Source: Sindora glabra (lineage: Eukaryota; Streptophyta; Magnoliopsida; Fabales; Fabaceae). From it: DNA of 64,000 nucleotides. Below the pieces are notes generated by a model. It was not told where the DNA came from. It saw nothing but the letters and a program-made list of their open reading frames with translations, and did no database searches. The position numbers and the translations under genes are program-made. The stretch spans positions 55,457,511 to 55,521,510 of the forward strand of contig CM035235.1 of the NCBI GenBank assembly GCA_020226215.1. The letters are read 5' to 3'. This document shows positions 49,221 through 61,119 of this stretch, piece by piece (the first letter of the stretch is position 1; each line of letters opens with the position of its first letter).

Positions 49221-52200
49221 CTTTGAAAAAACATTAAATAAGATAATAAGAAAGGACTGGGCCAATGTTTATTTCAAATCCAATATAATGGATGTGCCAT
49301 CAAAATACATGGTGGATTGATATTGATTCCATAATACACATCACCAATTTATCCTAATCATTGAGAAATTCTAAAAAATAAAATAATGTTGAACTAATTG
49401 TCATAGTAGAAAATGGTGAAAAAGTGGGAGTAAAACTCATAAGAGATATGTTTTTGCAGTTGTTTATTGTACGTGAGCTTGTATTGAAGGATGTTATCTT
49501 TATGCCTTCAATGAGAAGGAACTTGATATCAGTTGTAGCTCTAGACCTTCAAATGTATTCTTACAATTTTGGAAGCACAAAAGTGAATATATCTCAAAGC
49601 TTGACTATTGTAAGCACTGGTGAACTAGTAAAAGGATTGTACAAGTTAAATTTGGAACTAAGTCCTATCAACACTGTTATACAGTCATAATAAAAAAAAA
49701 GAAACAAAATTGAAGAAAACTTCTTGATATTGTGGCACAGGTGTCTTGGTTACATATCTAAAGATTAAATTCAAAGGTTAATCAGAAAGGGTGTACTATA
49801 CAATCTAGACTTTTCTAATCTTGACACCTATATGGATTTTGTTAAAGAAAAGCTCATTGCAAAGGCTAGAAAAGGAAAGAGAGTTAGAAAATAAAAGGTA
49901 CTAGAACTCATTCATATTGATATTTGCAGTCTCATCACTCCTATAGCTATGGGAGGTCAAAGATATTTCATCACTTTCATTAATAACTATTCATGTTTTG
50001 GTTGAATAAAGTTACTTGCAAAAAAGTCAAAGTCTTTGGATACATTCAAGGCATTCAAAGCAGCATTCAAGCTTAAGTATAACAAGAAAATCAAGTGTTT
50101 GAATTCTAATTGAGAGGGAGAGTATTATGGCAAATATGATGAAATTAGAAAGAATCCAAGTTTGTTTGCCAAATATCTTGAAGAATGTGGCATTGAGGTA
50201 AGCTACATTATACTTGGGACACCGAAACAGAACAAGATAACAAACAAGAGAAATAGGACACTTCTTGACATGGTCAGGTGTATGCTTTCCCATTCTGCAC
50301 TTTTGAATTTCTTATGGGGAAAAGCATTGAAGATTGCAAGTTATATACTGAATTAAGTGCTAAGTAAGTTTATACCTTTGATTTCATATAAACTTCTAAA
50401 TAGTAAGAAACCAACACTAAATTATCTTCGTGTTTAGGGCTATAGAGTGAAGGTAAAGCCATATATTCCTATTACTAGAAAACTTGATCCTAAAACTATA
50501 TCTGGATTTTTTATTGGTTATTATGTTGGTTCCAAAGGTAGTAGGTTCTATTATCTAACTCACACTACTCGGATCATCAAATTTAACAAAGCCATTTATT
50601 TTGAAGATAAAGTAGATAGTGGAAGTCAAACACCATGCATTATAGATTTTGGAGAATAAAAGGTGGTCATCCCTTTAATCTCTCAATCTTCTAGTTCCTT
50701 GTATTCTAGTCTTCTACAACATAATTTGATATAGCCCTTCGAGGAAAATAATGATTCTAACATTGAGATCCAGTTAAGAAGATCACTTAGATAGTGTAAA
50801 CTGGCAATGTCAAATGATTATTTTGTGTATTTGCAGGAGCACAAGTATGATATAAATGAAGATGTTAATCTTATTTCATTCTCTTAGGCAATATCTAGCT
50901 CAAATTCTCCTCAGTGGATCATTATAATGGAGGATGAATTAGTTTCAATGAATAAAAAGTAAATATGGGATTTTGTTAAACTTCTTGTAAATTGTAAATT
51001 AATTAGATGTAAATGGATCTTTAAGACTAAGCGTGACATTCATAGGTAGATCAAGAGATATAAAGCCAGACTTATGGCTAAAAGCTATACTCAAAAGGAA
51101 CGTGTGGATTACAAAGAGACTTTTTTCATCAATATCAATGAAGGACTCTTTCAGAATTGTTATGGCTCTTGTTACTTATTTTAACTTGGAGTTGTACTAA
51201 ATGGATGTGAAAACAACGTTCTTAAATAGTGATCTATTTGAAACTATGTACATGCAGCAACCAAATGGATTTCGAGAGAAGGGTAAAGAACACTTATTAT
51301 GCAAATTAAGGAAATCCATATCTAGTTTGAAGCAAGCTTCTTAAGAATGATATTTTAAGTTTCCTGAAACAGTTACTTCTTTTCGATTTAAGGAGAATAG
51401 TGCAAACCAATGTATTTATATGATAAAAAATGGTAGCAAATTTGTAATTCTAGTCCTATACATTGATGACATTCTCTTAATGAGTAATGACTTAAACTTA
51501 TTGATTGGGACAAAGCAATTACTATTGCATCATTTTAAGATGAAAGACTTAGGAAATCCCTCTTCTGTTCTAGGCATTGAAATACTTCGTGATAAGTGCC
51601 AGGGTATTCTTGGTTTATCTTAAGGTCTTATATTGATAAAATTCCAAAAAAGATTTAATATGTCCACCCATTCTCAAGTTGCTTTGCCTATTCAAAAAGG
51701 TGAAATATTCACAAAGGCCTAATGTCTTCAAATAAATAAAAAGAAAAAGAAGATAGAAAAGATCTTATATGCATTAATTATGGGTAGCTTGATATATGTC
51801 CAAGTATATACAAGACTTGACATTACTTTTACTATAAGTGTACTAGGAAGATACTTAAGTAATGTAAGTCAAAGATAATAAAGTGCTACAAAGAGCATTC
51901 TAAGGTACCTTTAAGGTACGAATGACTTCATGTTAACCCATAAAAAATTAGGAGATCTTAGGATTATAAACTACTCAAGCTCGGACTAGATCAATTGTCC
52001 AAATGATTTAAAGTCTACATTTAGGTATATTTTCATGATGGTTGAAAGTGTTGTATTGTGAAAAAATGCTAAGTAGTCAATTGTTACAACCTTTAGCATG
52101 GAAGTTGAGTATGTTAACTATTATGAAGTTTCTCATCAAGCTGTATGATTAACGAATTATCTCTTAGAGTTTCATCTTGTGGAAAATATTATCAGGCCCT

Positions 52201-52440
52201 TGACCATTTTCTGCACTAACTCTACTTTAAGTTTCTCTCTCAATGACAAAAGTTTAGCTTGTTCAAAATATTTTAATGTGAAATATCACTATATGAGAGA
52301 AAAGATACATGAGCATGTTATGGTTATTGAGCATATTTCCATAGATCGTATACTCGTGGATCCACTGATCAAAGGCTTAATAGTAGAAACTTTTGTTGAA
52401 CATATAAAGCATATGGGTTTGTATAAAATGTTTTGATTTT
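49220..52440 (+). pseudogene. Copia copy 2 pol, broken
   Basis: Protease region at 49270-49690 (FMPSMRRNLISV is conserved), integrase pieces at 50162-50356 and 50447-50659 (FIGYYVGSKGSRFYYLTH), RT with the catalytic box YIDD kept at 51459-51470, and an RNase H tail at 52179-52436 (HYMREKIHEHVMVIEHIS). Many stops and frameshifts. It aligns with copy 1 throughout, and the two copies have many different lesions, so much of the decay followed their separation. Confidence 0.87.
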
Positions 52441-52836
52441 TGTCAGTAAGAGTTGGTATTATTTATGATTTATGAATGAAATTTTGTGTTATGTTGTAAT
52501 GTTTATGCACATTATGATTATGACATGTTTATAGAAATATTTATACCCTGTCTCATATTTGTTAGGCATCTTAGGTGGATATTAGGATCCATTATGCATA
52601 GATTTATACATAGTCACATAAAATTGTATAAATCTTATTCTGCACATATTGACAATATTAGTTAACGAGGTATAAATGTCTAATATGTCGTGATATTAAT
52701 ATCTCTTCAAATATAATATTGTATTATTGAATACTTATGATCTTATTGGACCAATGAGTCTGAAAGTACTATTTTATATTAATATTAATCCTTGTAATGA
52801 CCACTATTAATAAATTATATAAGTCTAAGCGGAGAT

Positions 52837-53296
52837 TACTAATATTTTTATAAATTATACATAATTTATTAATAAAAAAATTATTATTAAATTAGACCTT
52901 ACGTATTTGATAATTTTTTATGAGCATATAAATATTTGGCCCAACATTGGTAAGCAAATTTAAATCATATGATAATAAGATTCAAAATTCAAATTGCATA
53001 ATATATAAAAATGTCCTTACTTCACATTTCTTTATTTTTAAATTTTTTACCTCATTGATGAGTGATTTTTTTAATCCTAAATTTCCTACTTTATCGCTAA
53101 TATTTATTGAACAGAAATTGGAAGATTATCAAAGAAGAGATTCCCTAAAATATCAATGAAAAAATTTGTACTTCGGATAATAGAAATTTATAAATTATTA
53201 TATTAATAATATTAATTATATTTATTTTATTTCTTTCAAGTGACACTATAATCAAAGGCCAAGGTCAGAGACAAATTTCATAAAAGTATTCGTGCT
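52837..53296 (+). repeat. 3' LTR of Copia copy 2
   Basis: Starts tactaatatttttataaatt after the purine remnant and ends at about cgtgct, aligned with ttaca at the end of the 5' LTR. About 460 bp, longer than the 5' LTR through small insertions around 53040-53110. Confidence 0.78.
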
Positions 53297-53900
53297 TGGC
53301 TATATAGTCCCAATGGAGGGAAAGGCGGAAGGAGGAGCTCGTGGATCTTCATGGAACCTCCTCTGAGAACTCCCGCTGCTGACGAGTTTCTTTGTCTCGC
53401 TGGGATGCTTCGCTCTGCGTTTATACCAGAAGAAGGTAAGAGCTGAGAGCATGCCAAGTGTCACAATTCCGACGGAGATTGCAATTGCAACCTCCTTTGT
53501 TGGTTTGGCAGGTTGTGTTGCTGTTGATTTTGGGAGAAAGGTGTGTCTAGATTAGGGGCTGAAGGTAGAGAACCAAGGATACTTTACTTTCTTTATTAGA
53601 GGAAGATTTAGGAGGTGAAATCAATTGGGCCCCCCTTCCCCCAGCAAAGATGAATTTGCCTCACGACTTTACGCGTAAAAAGAGCCCTAAAAGAAAAATA
53701 CAATGGGGCTAGCAGTAACTTTAACGAAGTTTGGTCGATGATTGTTGGCCACCCTTCCTCTTTTTCTTTTTTCCTCTGACTTTGGTAAAGTTTAGCCCTT
53801 TGCTTTTTTTGTCCTTTTTTTCTCTTTCTTCTTTCGCCACTGCAACGACAATGACGGACGTTGTTGGATGTCGACTCATTTTTCAAATTGTGCAGCGTAC
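53294..53900 (-). pseudogene. Formin-like N-terminal fragment with membrane segment, copy 2
   Basis: On the minus strand about 63 codons are open from near 53506 to 53306: a leader [10 protein letters not shown], then a membrane segment ([20 protein letters not shown]), then [30 protein letters not shown] and a stop at the LTR edge. This is the membrane-anchor region of class I formins, which nucleate actin and are tethered at the plasma membrane. The upstream part to a possible ATG near 53880 has stops and frame changes. No FH1 or FH2 domain is present. Assigned from remembered formin membrane-region motifs. Confidence 0.68.
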
Positions 53901-56377
53901 GGACGGGAGACTCATTTCAACTTTTTTTCTTATTTTCATTCATTTTTTTTATTTTATCAATTTTTTGAATTTTTATTTTTATTTTTAAATTTTTAAATTT
54001 TAATAATATTATTATCTGAATAAAATTAAATTTTAACATTAATATAATTATAAAAAAGAATTTAAATGGCGGCAATTTCTTCAGAATATGAGTAACTAGT
54101 AGACTAAATTTATACGTGCAACAACTCGAATTCAAATTCAAAATGCCCAGATAAATCAACATATATAACCTTGCAAATAACATCACGTAGCATTTGCACT
54201 CAATGTTTACTGAGACAATTTCTCTTTTTCTATTTGTTTATTGAACTTGTAAAGTCATTCAATGATTGGTCCGCAGCCTTAGTGAAATGGTAACAAATGG
54301 TGGTATTTTTGTGATTTTTTTTATTTCAATGTTCCGGATTTGAATTTAAGATATTATATATGTTTAATAGTCTATTACTTTTATTATTGAAAAAAAATAT
54401 AAATTACTCACAACTTTCAAGATTAATATAAGACATCGAAACTTCTTCTATTTTTAAAAATAAACTTTCATTTTTCTTATTTTTCTAGGGCAGAGAATGT
54501 GATTATATGTTTAAAATAAAAAAAAAGAATAAGAGTATATATAAGCAAAGAAAATCAATATATATTTTTTAATATAGAAAAAGTTAGAAGTATAGTTATA
54601 ATAAACCTCAGGTGTAATTTGGGGGAAAAAAGGCATTGAATGGATGAAAAGTGTGTAACAATTATAATTTTTTCAATTAAGTTCTTAAATTCCTTATCTA
54701 TAGTACTTTAAAAAAACTAATTGTCAGTTTTTTGTATCCACTTTTCTTCTTTCGAAAAATTAAGAAAAATTAAATATAACCCACATTTATTCTAAATAAA
54801 ATAAAATAAATAACTAGGATTAGTGAGTTGGATTTTTCTTTTTTAACTTCCATAAAAATTTATATATTTAATTTAAATGTAACAATAACCAAATTTTTTT
54901 TAATAGAAAGTATTAATTTTCAAAATTTACAATAAAAGATGCTTTACAAACAACAAATTACCTAGAAATAATAACTAAATCAAAATTTAACCATACCATT
55001 TAAGTTCTCAAAATTTTAAGATCAAAATAACTGGTGTTTCAGCTAGATAATTCTGTTATCATATTGGGAAAAATTTTAAGCACTTCCTTTAAATTGAGAA
55101 TGGTTAAATTTTATTTCCTTGTAATTTGAAATTTTAAAAATTATCATCTTGAATTTCATAAAATTTATAATTAATACTTATTAATTTAATTAATTATTTT
55201 ATCAAATTATATCATTTTTAAGAAACTTTTTAATTAATAATCATAATATTGTAATATATTAATTTATTTCATTATTTTTTCATATATAATTTTGCATCTC
55301 ATTTTCTATTATTTAATTGAGATTTTCTATATTTAATTTAATTCCTATTAATTATATAGTATAAAACTTATTTGCACAAAATAATAAGATAAATTAACAT
55401 ATTATAATATTATGATTCTTTCTTAAAAAGATCTTCAAAAATTATGCAATTTGATAAAATAATATATTAAATTAATTGTAGATGTTAATTTTAAATTTTA
55501 TATAGTTTAAAGAAGTAATTTTTTAATTTTTAAAATTAAATAAATAAAATTCAATTATTTTAAAATTAATGGAAATATTTTACATTTTTCTAATATTCAA
55601 GAAATACTTATTTTAATGGTAGAATGTTCAAACTTCGTGCCAAAATTCAAGAATAAGATAAAAAGTCTTTTAGATAATCTTATTTTCATGTAATATTTAA
55701 GATAAACATCTCCTATGTATTGTTTATGCGAATAATGATTATAAATAACAATGGCTAAAGATTTCAAATTTTAAAAATCATTATAGAGTTTAAAAAGTTG
55801 AATTAAATTAGTAATACTTGAATCCAACACGTTTATTATAAAACTTAATTCAACTTGTTCATAATCAAACAACAAGTAATAATAATATATAAAATCTTCA
55901 ACTTCTTATAAGTTAAATTAAAAAAAAAATTTGCACTGAAATAATAGAAGTAATTAAAAGATAATTTTAGAAAAAATTTGACTTATTAAGAGATTCAATA
56001 TCATAATGATTGGATTGTGTTCTTTGAACAAAAACTTATCACTTTTCATTTGATTTATCCATTTTAAAATTTAATAAAATTAAATTTGATGATAAAAGAT
56101 TTCATTACTTAAAGGTAAAGTTTTTAATGGAATTATTGTTGTATATAAAATTTTCAAGATTTGTATTATTACTAAATATGTGCATTTACCGTTAATAGAT
56201 GCAAATGCACGTGTGGCAATAGATAAACACACGTCAACACGCTACAAGCACACGCAAACTCAAATAGAGCTTCATAGAGCATGACCTCAAAGTCAATTTT
56301 CTAATGTAGTTCCTCCGGTTTCTTGGATTTTTTTTTTTTCGGTAGAACGGATTCTTGGATTCACAGCTACTCTTTTT
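53901..56377. other. Duplicated intergenic DNA, no gene
   Basis: Matches 30541-33000 closely. Short frames (for example 53731-53988 and 54186-53917) are low-complexity and not conserved as frames. The G-box core CACGTG is kept at 56208-56213. Confidence 0.7.
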
Positions 56378-56725
56378 ATCAATAATTAATTTATTTATTA
56401 ATTATATTATATACCCATTTACGAGTTATTTATTTAATTTATTTCATAATTTTAAATAAAAATATATATATTATAAAATTATTTATTAAATTTAATTATT
56501 TTTATTTTTTAAAAAATATTTTTAATTATTAATAAAATATTATTTTAATTTTTTATTATTATTTTATAAATTAATAATTTTATATTTTTATTATATATAT
56601 TTATAATTAAATTATTATTTATTTTTTAAATAAAATTATTAAAAATTTAATAAAAATTTTTAAATGAATTTGCACATCAAACTCGAATTATTGGATTTGC
56701 GTGGATTATCTTGATGCCACCCGTA
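56378..56725. other. AT-rich insertion present only in duplication copy 2
   Basis: Copy 1 reads straight through at about 33003 (ctactctttttcctattttt-like), while copy 2 has about 345 extra bases between ctctttttat and tactttttcctatc. Mostly A/T for 300 bases, then a mixed end (ttgcgtggattatcttgatg). No frame. Possibly a small non-autonomous element; terminal repeats are not clear. Confidence 0.6.
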
Positions 56726-57165
56726 CTTTTTCCTATCTTTCTTGGCACATATTACTAGATTCCCTATTACAGAATTTCACCACTTATTTTTATATTGAAG
56801 ACAAATTTGCAATTTCAATTTTCAACCCACTATCTTGTCCTTTTATTGACATATTACCCTGATTTTCTTATGTAATATTAACTTTATTAACTTTCGTCAA
56901 AGGTTGACCCCACAATTCGAGTCGACTTCAAATGACCCACGTGATTTGTGCCGCATACCGTACTGTAAAATAAAATACTAATTTCTACATTCCAAACACT
57001 GTAGCAAGAACGCGAATCATGCTTCTTTTCATTCCTTAGGTGGCAAAAATAATTCGGCACAATTACTCAAATGTTGAATGTGGAAAAATTAATTATCAAA
57101 ATTCTGTACCGTACTTTTTATTTACCAAGATATTTAAAATATATATTTTTTAAAAAATGACTGAT

Positions 57166-58030
57166 CACGGACATAAGAACACTGTGATTAGTTCTGCTGT
57201 TTTTCCTCATTTTCAACTTTTCATTTTGTCTTGTTTTTAGTTTTCTGTTTCCTTTCCTTTTGTCTTTTTCCGTTTGTTTTACTTTTTCTTTTTCTTTTGA
57301 AATTTTGCTCTTAATTTTTTGTTTCCTTTCCTTTTATCTTTTTCCATTTGTTTTATTTTTATTGTTTCTTTTTCTTTTCCCATCAGAATTTCATTTTTTT
57401 TAACATTTCATTGCCCTTTTTTATTTTCGTTTACCATAAGCCCTCCGCCTCCTTTCAGCCTTCCTCATTATTGTGGCATTTTCTTTTCTTATTTTTTTTG
57501 TTGGTTTCAACCCTTTTTTTCTTCATTTCTCTCAATTTTCAATTTTTGTTTCTTCATCTGCTTTTTATTTTTTTTATCAATTTGTTATTTTTTTACCTTT
57601 TTTTCCTGAATTTATTTTTTTCCTTTTGTTGAGTTTTATTTTTTACTAATATATTTTTTTCCAATTAAAATAATTTTAACTTTTTTTCACCCTATATGTA
57701 TTAAATTTGTTTTATTTCAAATTGGATTTAATATTTTTTTAAAATTTTGCAATAATCTATAATTTGTGAGACTTTTTATTTTTTTATTTATAATTTTAAC
57801 CTAACTTTAATTTGATTTAGTTTATTAAAATTTAAATATTTATTTTATATTAATTAATCAATGTTCTAAAGAATAATCAATTATTTTTTTAACTCTCATA
57901 AAATTGAACAATATATATAATGCAATAAAATAGTATGTGTAATAAGACTGATGAGATAATTATTATCTCAATAAATACAAATAATTATATTTTTTATTGT
58001 AAACTTATTACTTGATAGTTATGTCTTCTC
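57166..58030. repeat. 0.87-kb direct repeat, first copy
   Basis: Starts ctgatcacgg and is followed by about 450 bases of pyrimidine-rich sequence, then AT-rich sequence ending cttgatagtta. It matches 59127-59990 at an offset of about 1.96 kb (for example ttaaatttgttttatttcaa, taactctcataaaattg and gataattattatctca). The phenylalanine-rich frames here are composition effects. Confidence 0.8.
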
Positions 58031-59126
58031 AAACCCCATGTTTAATTCAATTTATTCTGATTGTTATAACATACTTAATTTATATTTAAATATTAATTCT
58101 CCCTTAATAGTACTAAAATTATTTTTTCACAAAGGACTATTCTTTTTTTTAATATACTGATAAGCTGACATATATATTTTATTTCAAAAAATTTTGATGA
58201 GTATAAATTTTTTTCTTATAAAATATATTTTTTTTAAAATAAACATTTCTTTAAAAAAAGGGGCTAATACCCTAAATTTAAATTTTTCTGCAAATGTATT
58301 ATTTTTAAATATAATGGTAAACTAAAATTAAATCTTTCCATAAAAGTCCAATGAGTTGAAAAAAAATTTTTAAGGGTTCGAGTAAATAAAATTTTAGGTA
58401 CAGTATCCTGGTATTCAATTATAAGATATATTTTTTAATTTTATTAAAATATAATTATAAAAAATTAAAATAATAAAAATTAATTTATCTGTTTAATATT
58501 AAATATAAAATATTTAATAAAATATATTAAAAAATTAATTTTTTAAAAAAATTATCTTCTATTATATCATAATTTTAATTTTTAAATGTTATATTTTTTT
58601 AATTTTTTAATCATATATTATAGATATATATAATACTTGATTATACATTTTTAAAGAAATAGGTTTTATTATATTAAAAGAAATTTTTAGTATTAAAAAA
58701 CCTATTTTAAATAAAAAACATATAAGAAAATTTTGAAATTAAAAAATTTATTTTTCAAAATTAAAAAAAATTCAATCATATATTTAAAAACTAAAAAAAA
58801 TAAAACTTGACGGTCACAAGAAAAAAAAATTAAAAAAAAAAAATCTGATCACGGGTGTCTGATCACGGGGAGGGGCCACCCACGATCAACTCTGATCACA
58901 TCAAGCCTTCCCTGTGATTGCACTTTTTTAAATAAAAAATTTATTTTAAGCATTTTGGTAAATAAAATTTACGGTGCAGTAGTTCGGTAATATATTTTTT
59001 AAAAGTCAGGATAACAGTAAAAAAGTTTACCCAAATGCTGCGCTCAAAAAAATAATTTTCCATTTCACTGCGCTGATATTTTCAATTACCAGAATACTTA
59101 AAATAATTTTTTTTAAAAAAACCTTA
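58031..59126. other. Spacer between the direct repeats with a GC-richer island
   Basis: AT-rich without a gene, except 58850-58920, which has three tgatcac motifs (two as ctgatcacggg) and a ggggaggggccaccc core. Confidence 0.7.
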
Positions 59127-59990
59127 CTGATCACAGGAGGGGGAAGTCCGTGATCAACCTACCCCCCGTCCCGTCACTCAATTTCTGTGAATCTTTTATT
59201 TTTGTTTTCTTTTGTCTGCCATTCTGTGTTACATTTTTTTTTATTTTTTTTCATTTTTCTGCAATTTTGTGTCATCTTTGTTTGCTTTTTATTTTCGTTT
59301 TTATCATTTTTTATCTTGTCTTTTTTTAGTTTTTTTTTTCATTATTTTTTGTCTTACTTTTTTTTCCTTCATTTTTCATCAATTTTGTATCGGTCTAAAA
59401 AATTAATTTTTATTCTTTTTTATATCTTCACTAGTTTTTTGTTTTCTTTTTCGTTTGTTTAATTTTTTTTTACCTTCATCAATAATTTTTTTTGTTTGTT
59501 CGTTAGTTTTTCATTTTCTTTTTTATTGACACATCTTCACATCCATTTATTTTTTTTCGAGATAAGTTGCTTTATATTTTTTTTGTTTATTCAATTTATT
59601 TTTATAAATATATTTTTTTTGGAATTAAAATTTTTTTGACTATTTTTCACCTTATATACATTAAATTTGTTTTATTGCAAATTGGATATATTTTTTTATA
59701 AAATTTTGTAATAATTTTTAACTTATGAGCCTTTTATTTTTTAATTATAATTTTAACATAACTTTGATTTGATTTAGTTCATTAAAAAATCAATACTTAT
59801 TTTATATTAATTAATAAATATTTTAAAAAATAATTAATAATATTTTTAACTCTCATAAAATTGTGCAGTGTATATAATGTAATAAAATAGTAAGTGCGGT
59901 AAGACTGGTGGGATAATTATTATCTCAGTAAATATAAATAATTATATTTTTTCTTGTAAACTTATTATTTGATAGTTGTAGGTCAGAAAA
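59127..59990. repeat. 0.87-kb direct repeat, second copy
   Basis: Counterpart of 57166-58030, beginning ctgatcacagg, with a pyrimidine-rich part at 59190-59640 and the AT part to gatagttgtagg. Copies are clearly diverged, with substitutions and many small indels. Confidence 0.8.
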
Positions 59991-60651
59991 AAATATATTT
60001 GAACTTCTTTTAATATACATTTGGTCAATTTATTAAAATTTTGGACTTCTTTATGGTAATTATTCAAAGTTTTAAATAATAATCAACTATATTATTAGCT
60101 GTCATTATATTGTATGATAATGTAACATAATAAAATCGGTGTAGCAGGAAATTTTTTAACTATGCAGTATAAGAGAAATATGTTTTCCCAAGGTAAGTGT
60201 TAGGATTGAAAAATAGACACTTTATAAATTATAGTGTTACAATTCACATATAAAAAAGAAAAATACAACACTTACTTAAATAATTAATTATTTAGGGTAG
60301 TAGAATATTAAGTCTTAGTTTAAGGATCGAGCAACGTGTGATCTCGAATATCTAAAATTACACAGTACTAATTTTAATAGCGTGATTTACCATAGTGACC
60401 TCTAAAATGACTAATTAACATCATTTTTCGTAATTACATGTAAGTCTATATTTAAAATTACATCTTGAAGACCGGTATTTTAGAATGATCCATTGAATTT
60501 CAAATAACAATATAATGAATGGAGTGGGATCAATAATGTGATGAAGATAAATGATTGGAAAGTGAAATATATAATCGTAAAATTGTACAACTTAGCTCCA
60601 AAAGTAGGTAATATGGTTAATGTAATATAAAAAATTACTAAATCTAAGGCA
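59991..60651. other. No gene recognised
   Basis: AT-rich DNA between the direct repeat and the tandem repeat. A 62-codon minus frame at 60668-60480 has no domain. Confidence 0.6.
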
Positions 60652-61024
60652 AAAATGTTATGAAACAATTAAAAAAAATAAATTGGATGAAACACTATAT
60701 TACAATAATGAAACCCTCAATCACCAAAATAATGCCTCCTAGTCCCACACCAAGGGCGTCGCCTTACGTGCTGCGATCGTTGAGCTAGGGCTGTTCTTCT
60801 CCATCGTCATCTGCATAAGTCAAATGAGTTTGACCCGCAAAAATGTTATGAAGCAATTAAAAAAAATAAATTAGATGAAACACTATATTACAATAATAAA
60901 ACCCTCAATCACCAAAATAATGGCTCCTAGTCCCACACTGAAGGCGTCGCCTTACGCACTGCGGTCGTTGAGCTAGGGGTTGTTCTTCTCCATCGTTATC
61001 TGCATAAGTCAAATGGGTCTGACC
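60652..61024. repeat. Tandem duplication of about 187 bp at the end of the mobile-domain gene
   Basis: Unit 1 is 60652-60837 and unit 2 is 60840-61024. They share aaaatgttatgaa, aaacactatattacaataat, aaccctcaatcaccaaaat and gcataagtcaaatg, with about 15-20 differences. On the minus strand each unit holds the same C-terminal frame (HLTYADNDGEEQPLAQRP in unit 2) ending in TGA. Confidence 0.9.
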
Positions 61025-61119
61025 CCTAGAAAGTGGAGAGTTCAAGTCCCAAAAGGAGGATTGAAATGTTGGAATAGGGTTACCTAGTGTGAAAAACCTT
61101 TGGTGATACTACTCCACAG

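Larger units (their letters stand above)
47372..53296 (+). mobile_element. Copia retrotransposon (copy 2), complete structure, decayed
   Basis: Two LTRs, a primer site, a degenerate gag region, protease to RNase H, and a polypurine remnant (ggagat, 52831-52836). Same family as copy 1 (25858-30187). Both flanks are formin-like and share about 130 bp. LTRs differ from each other at many sites, so the insertion is old. Confidence 0.88.
48700..57054. repeat. Segmental duplication, copy 2
   Basis: Counterpart of 25858-33380. It retains about 450 bp (53060-53516) missing from copy 1 and carries an extra AT-rich insert of about 345 bp at 56378-56725. After 57054 the similarity stops, and the FRO promoter found after copy 1 is not present. 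Confidence 0.85.

Noticed and set aside
53608..53988. Short frames on both strands with Lys or Phe runs
   Set aside because: Low-complexity frames in the formin-like 5' region; not preserved as frames in the duplicate at 30188-30540 beyond the formin part itself.
57319..57632. Overlapping + strand frames rich in Phe, Ser and Leu
   Set aside because: Product of a pyrimidine-rich tract; overlapping frames are equally open and no domain is visible. The same happens in the duplicate at 59187-59462.
57166..59990. The 0.87-kb direct repeats as LTRs of a small retrotransposon
   Set aside because: They lack a CA end, primer binding site and polypurine tract; kept only as direct repeats.
61030..61075. 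gagttcaagtccc resembling a tRNA T-arm
   Set aside because: No matching acceptor stem, D-arm or anticodon arm could be drawn around it.
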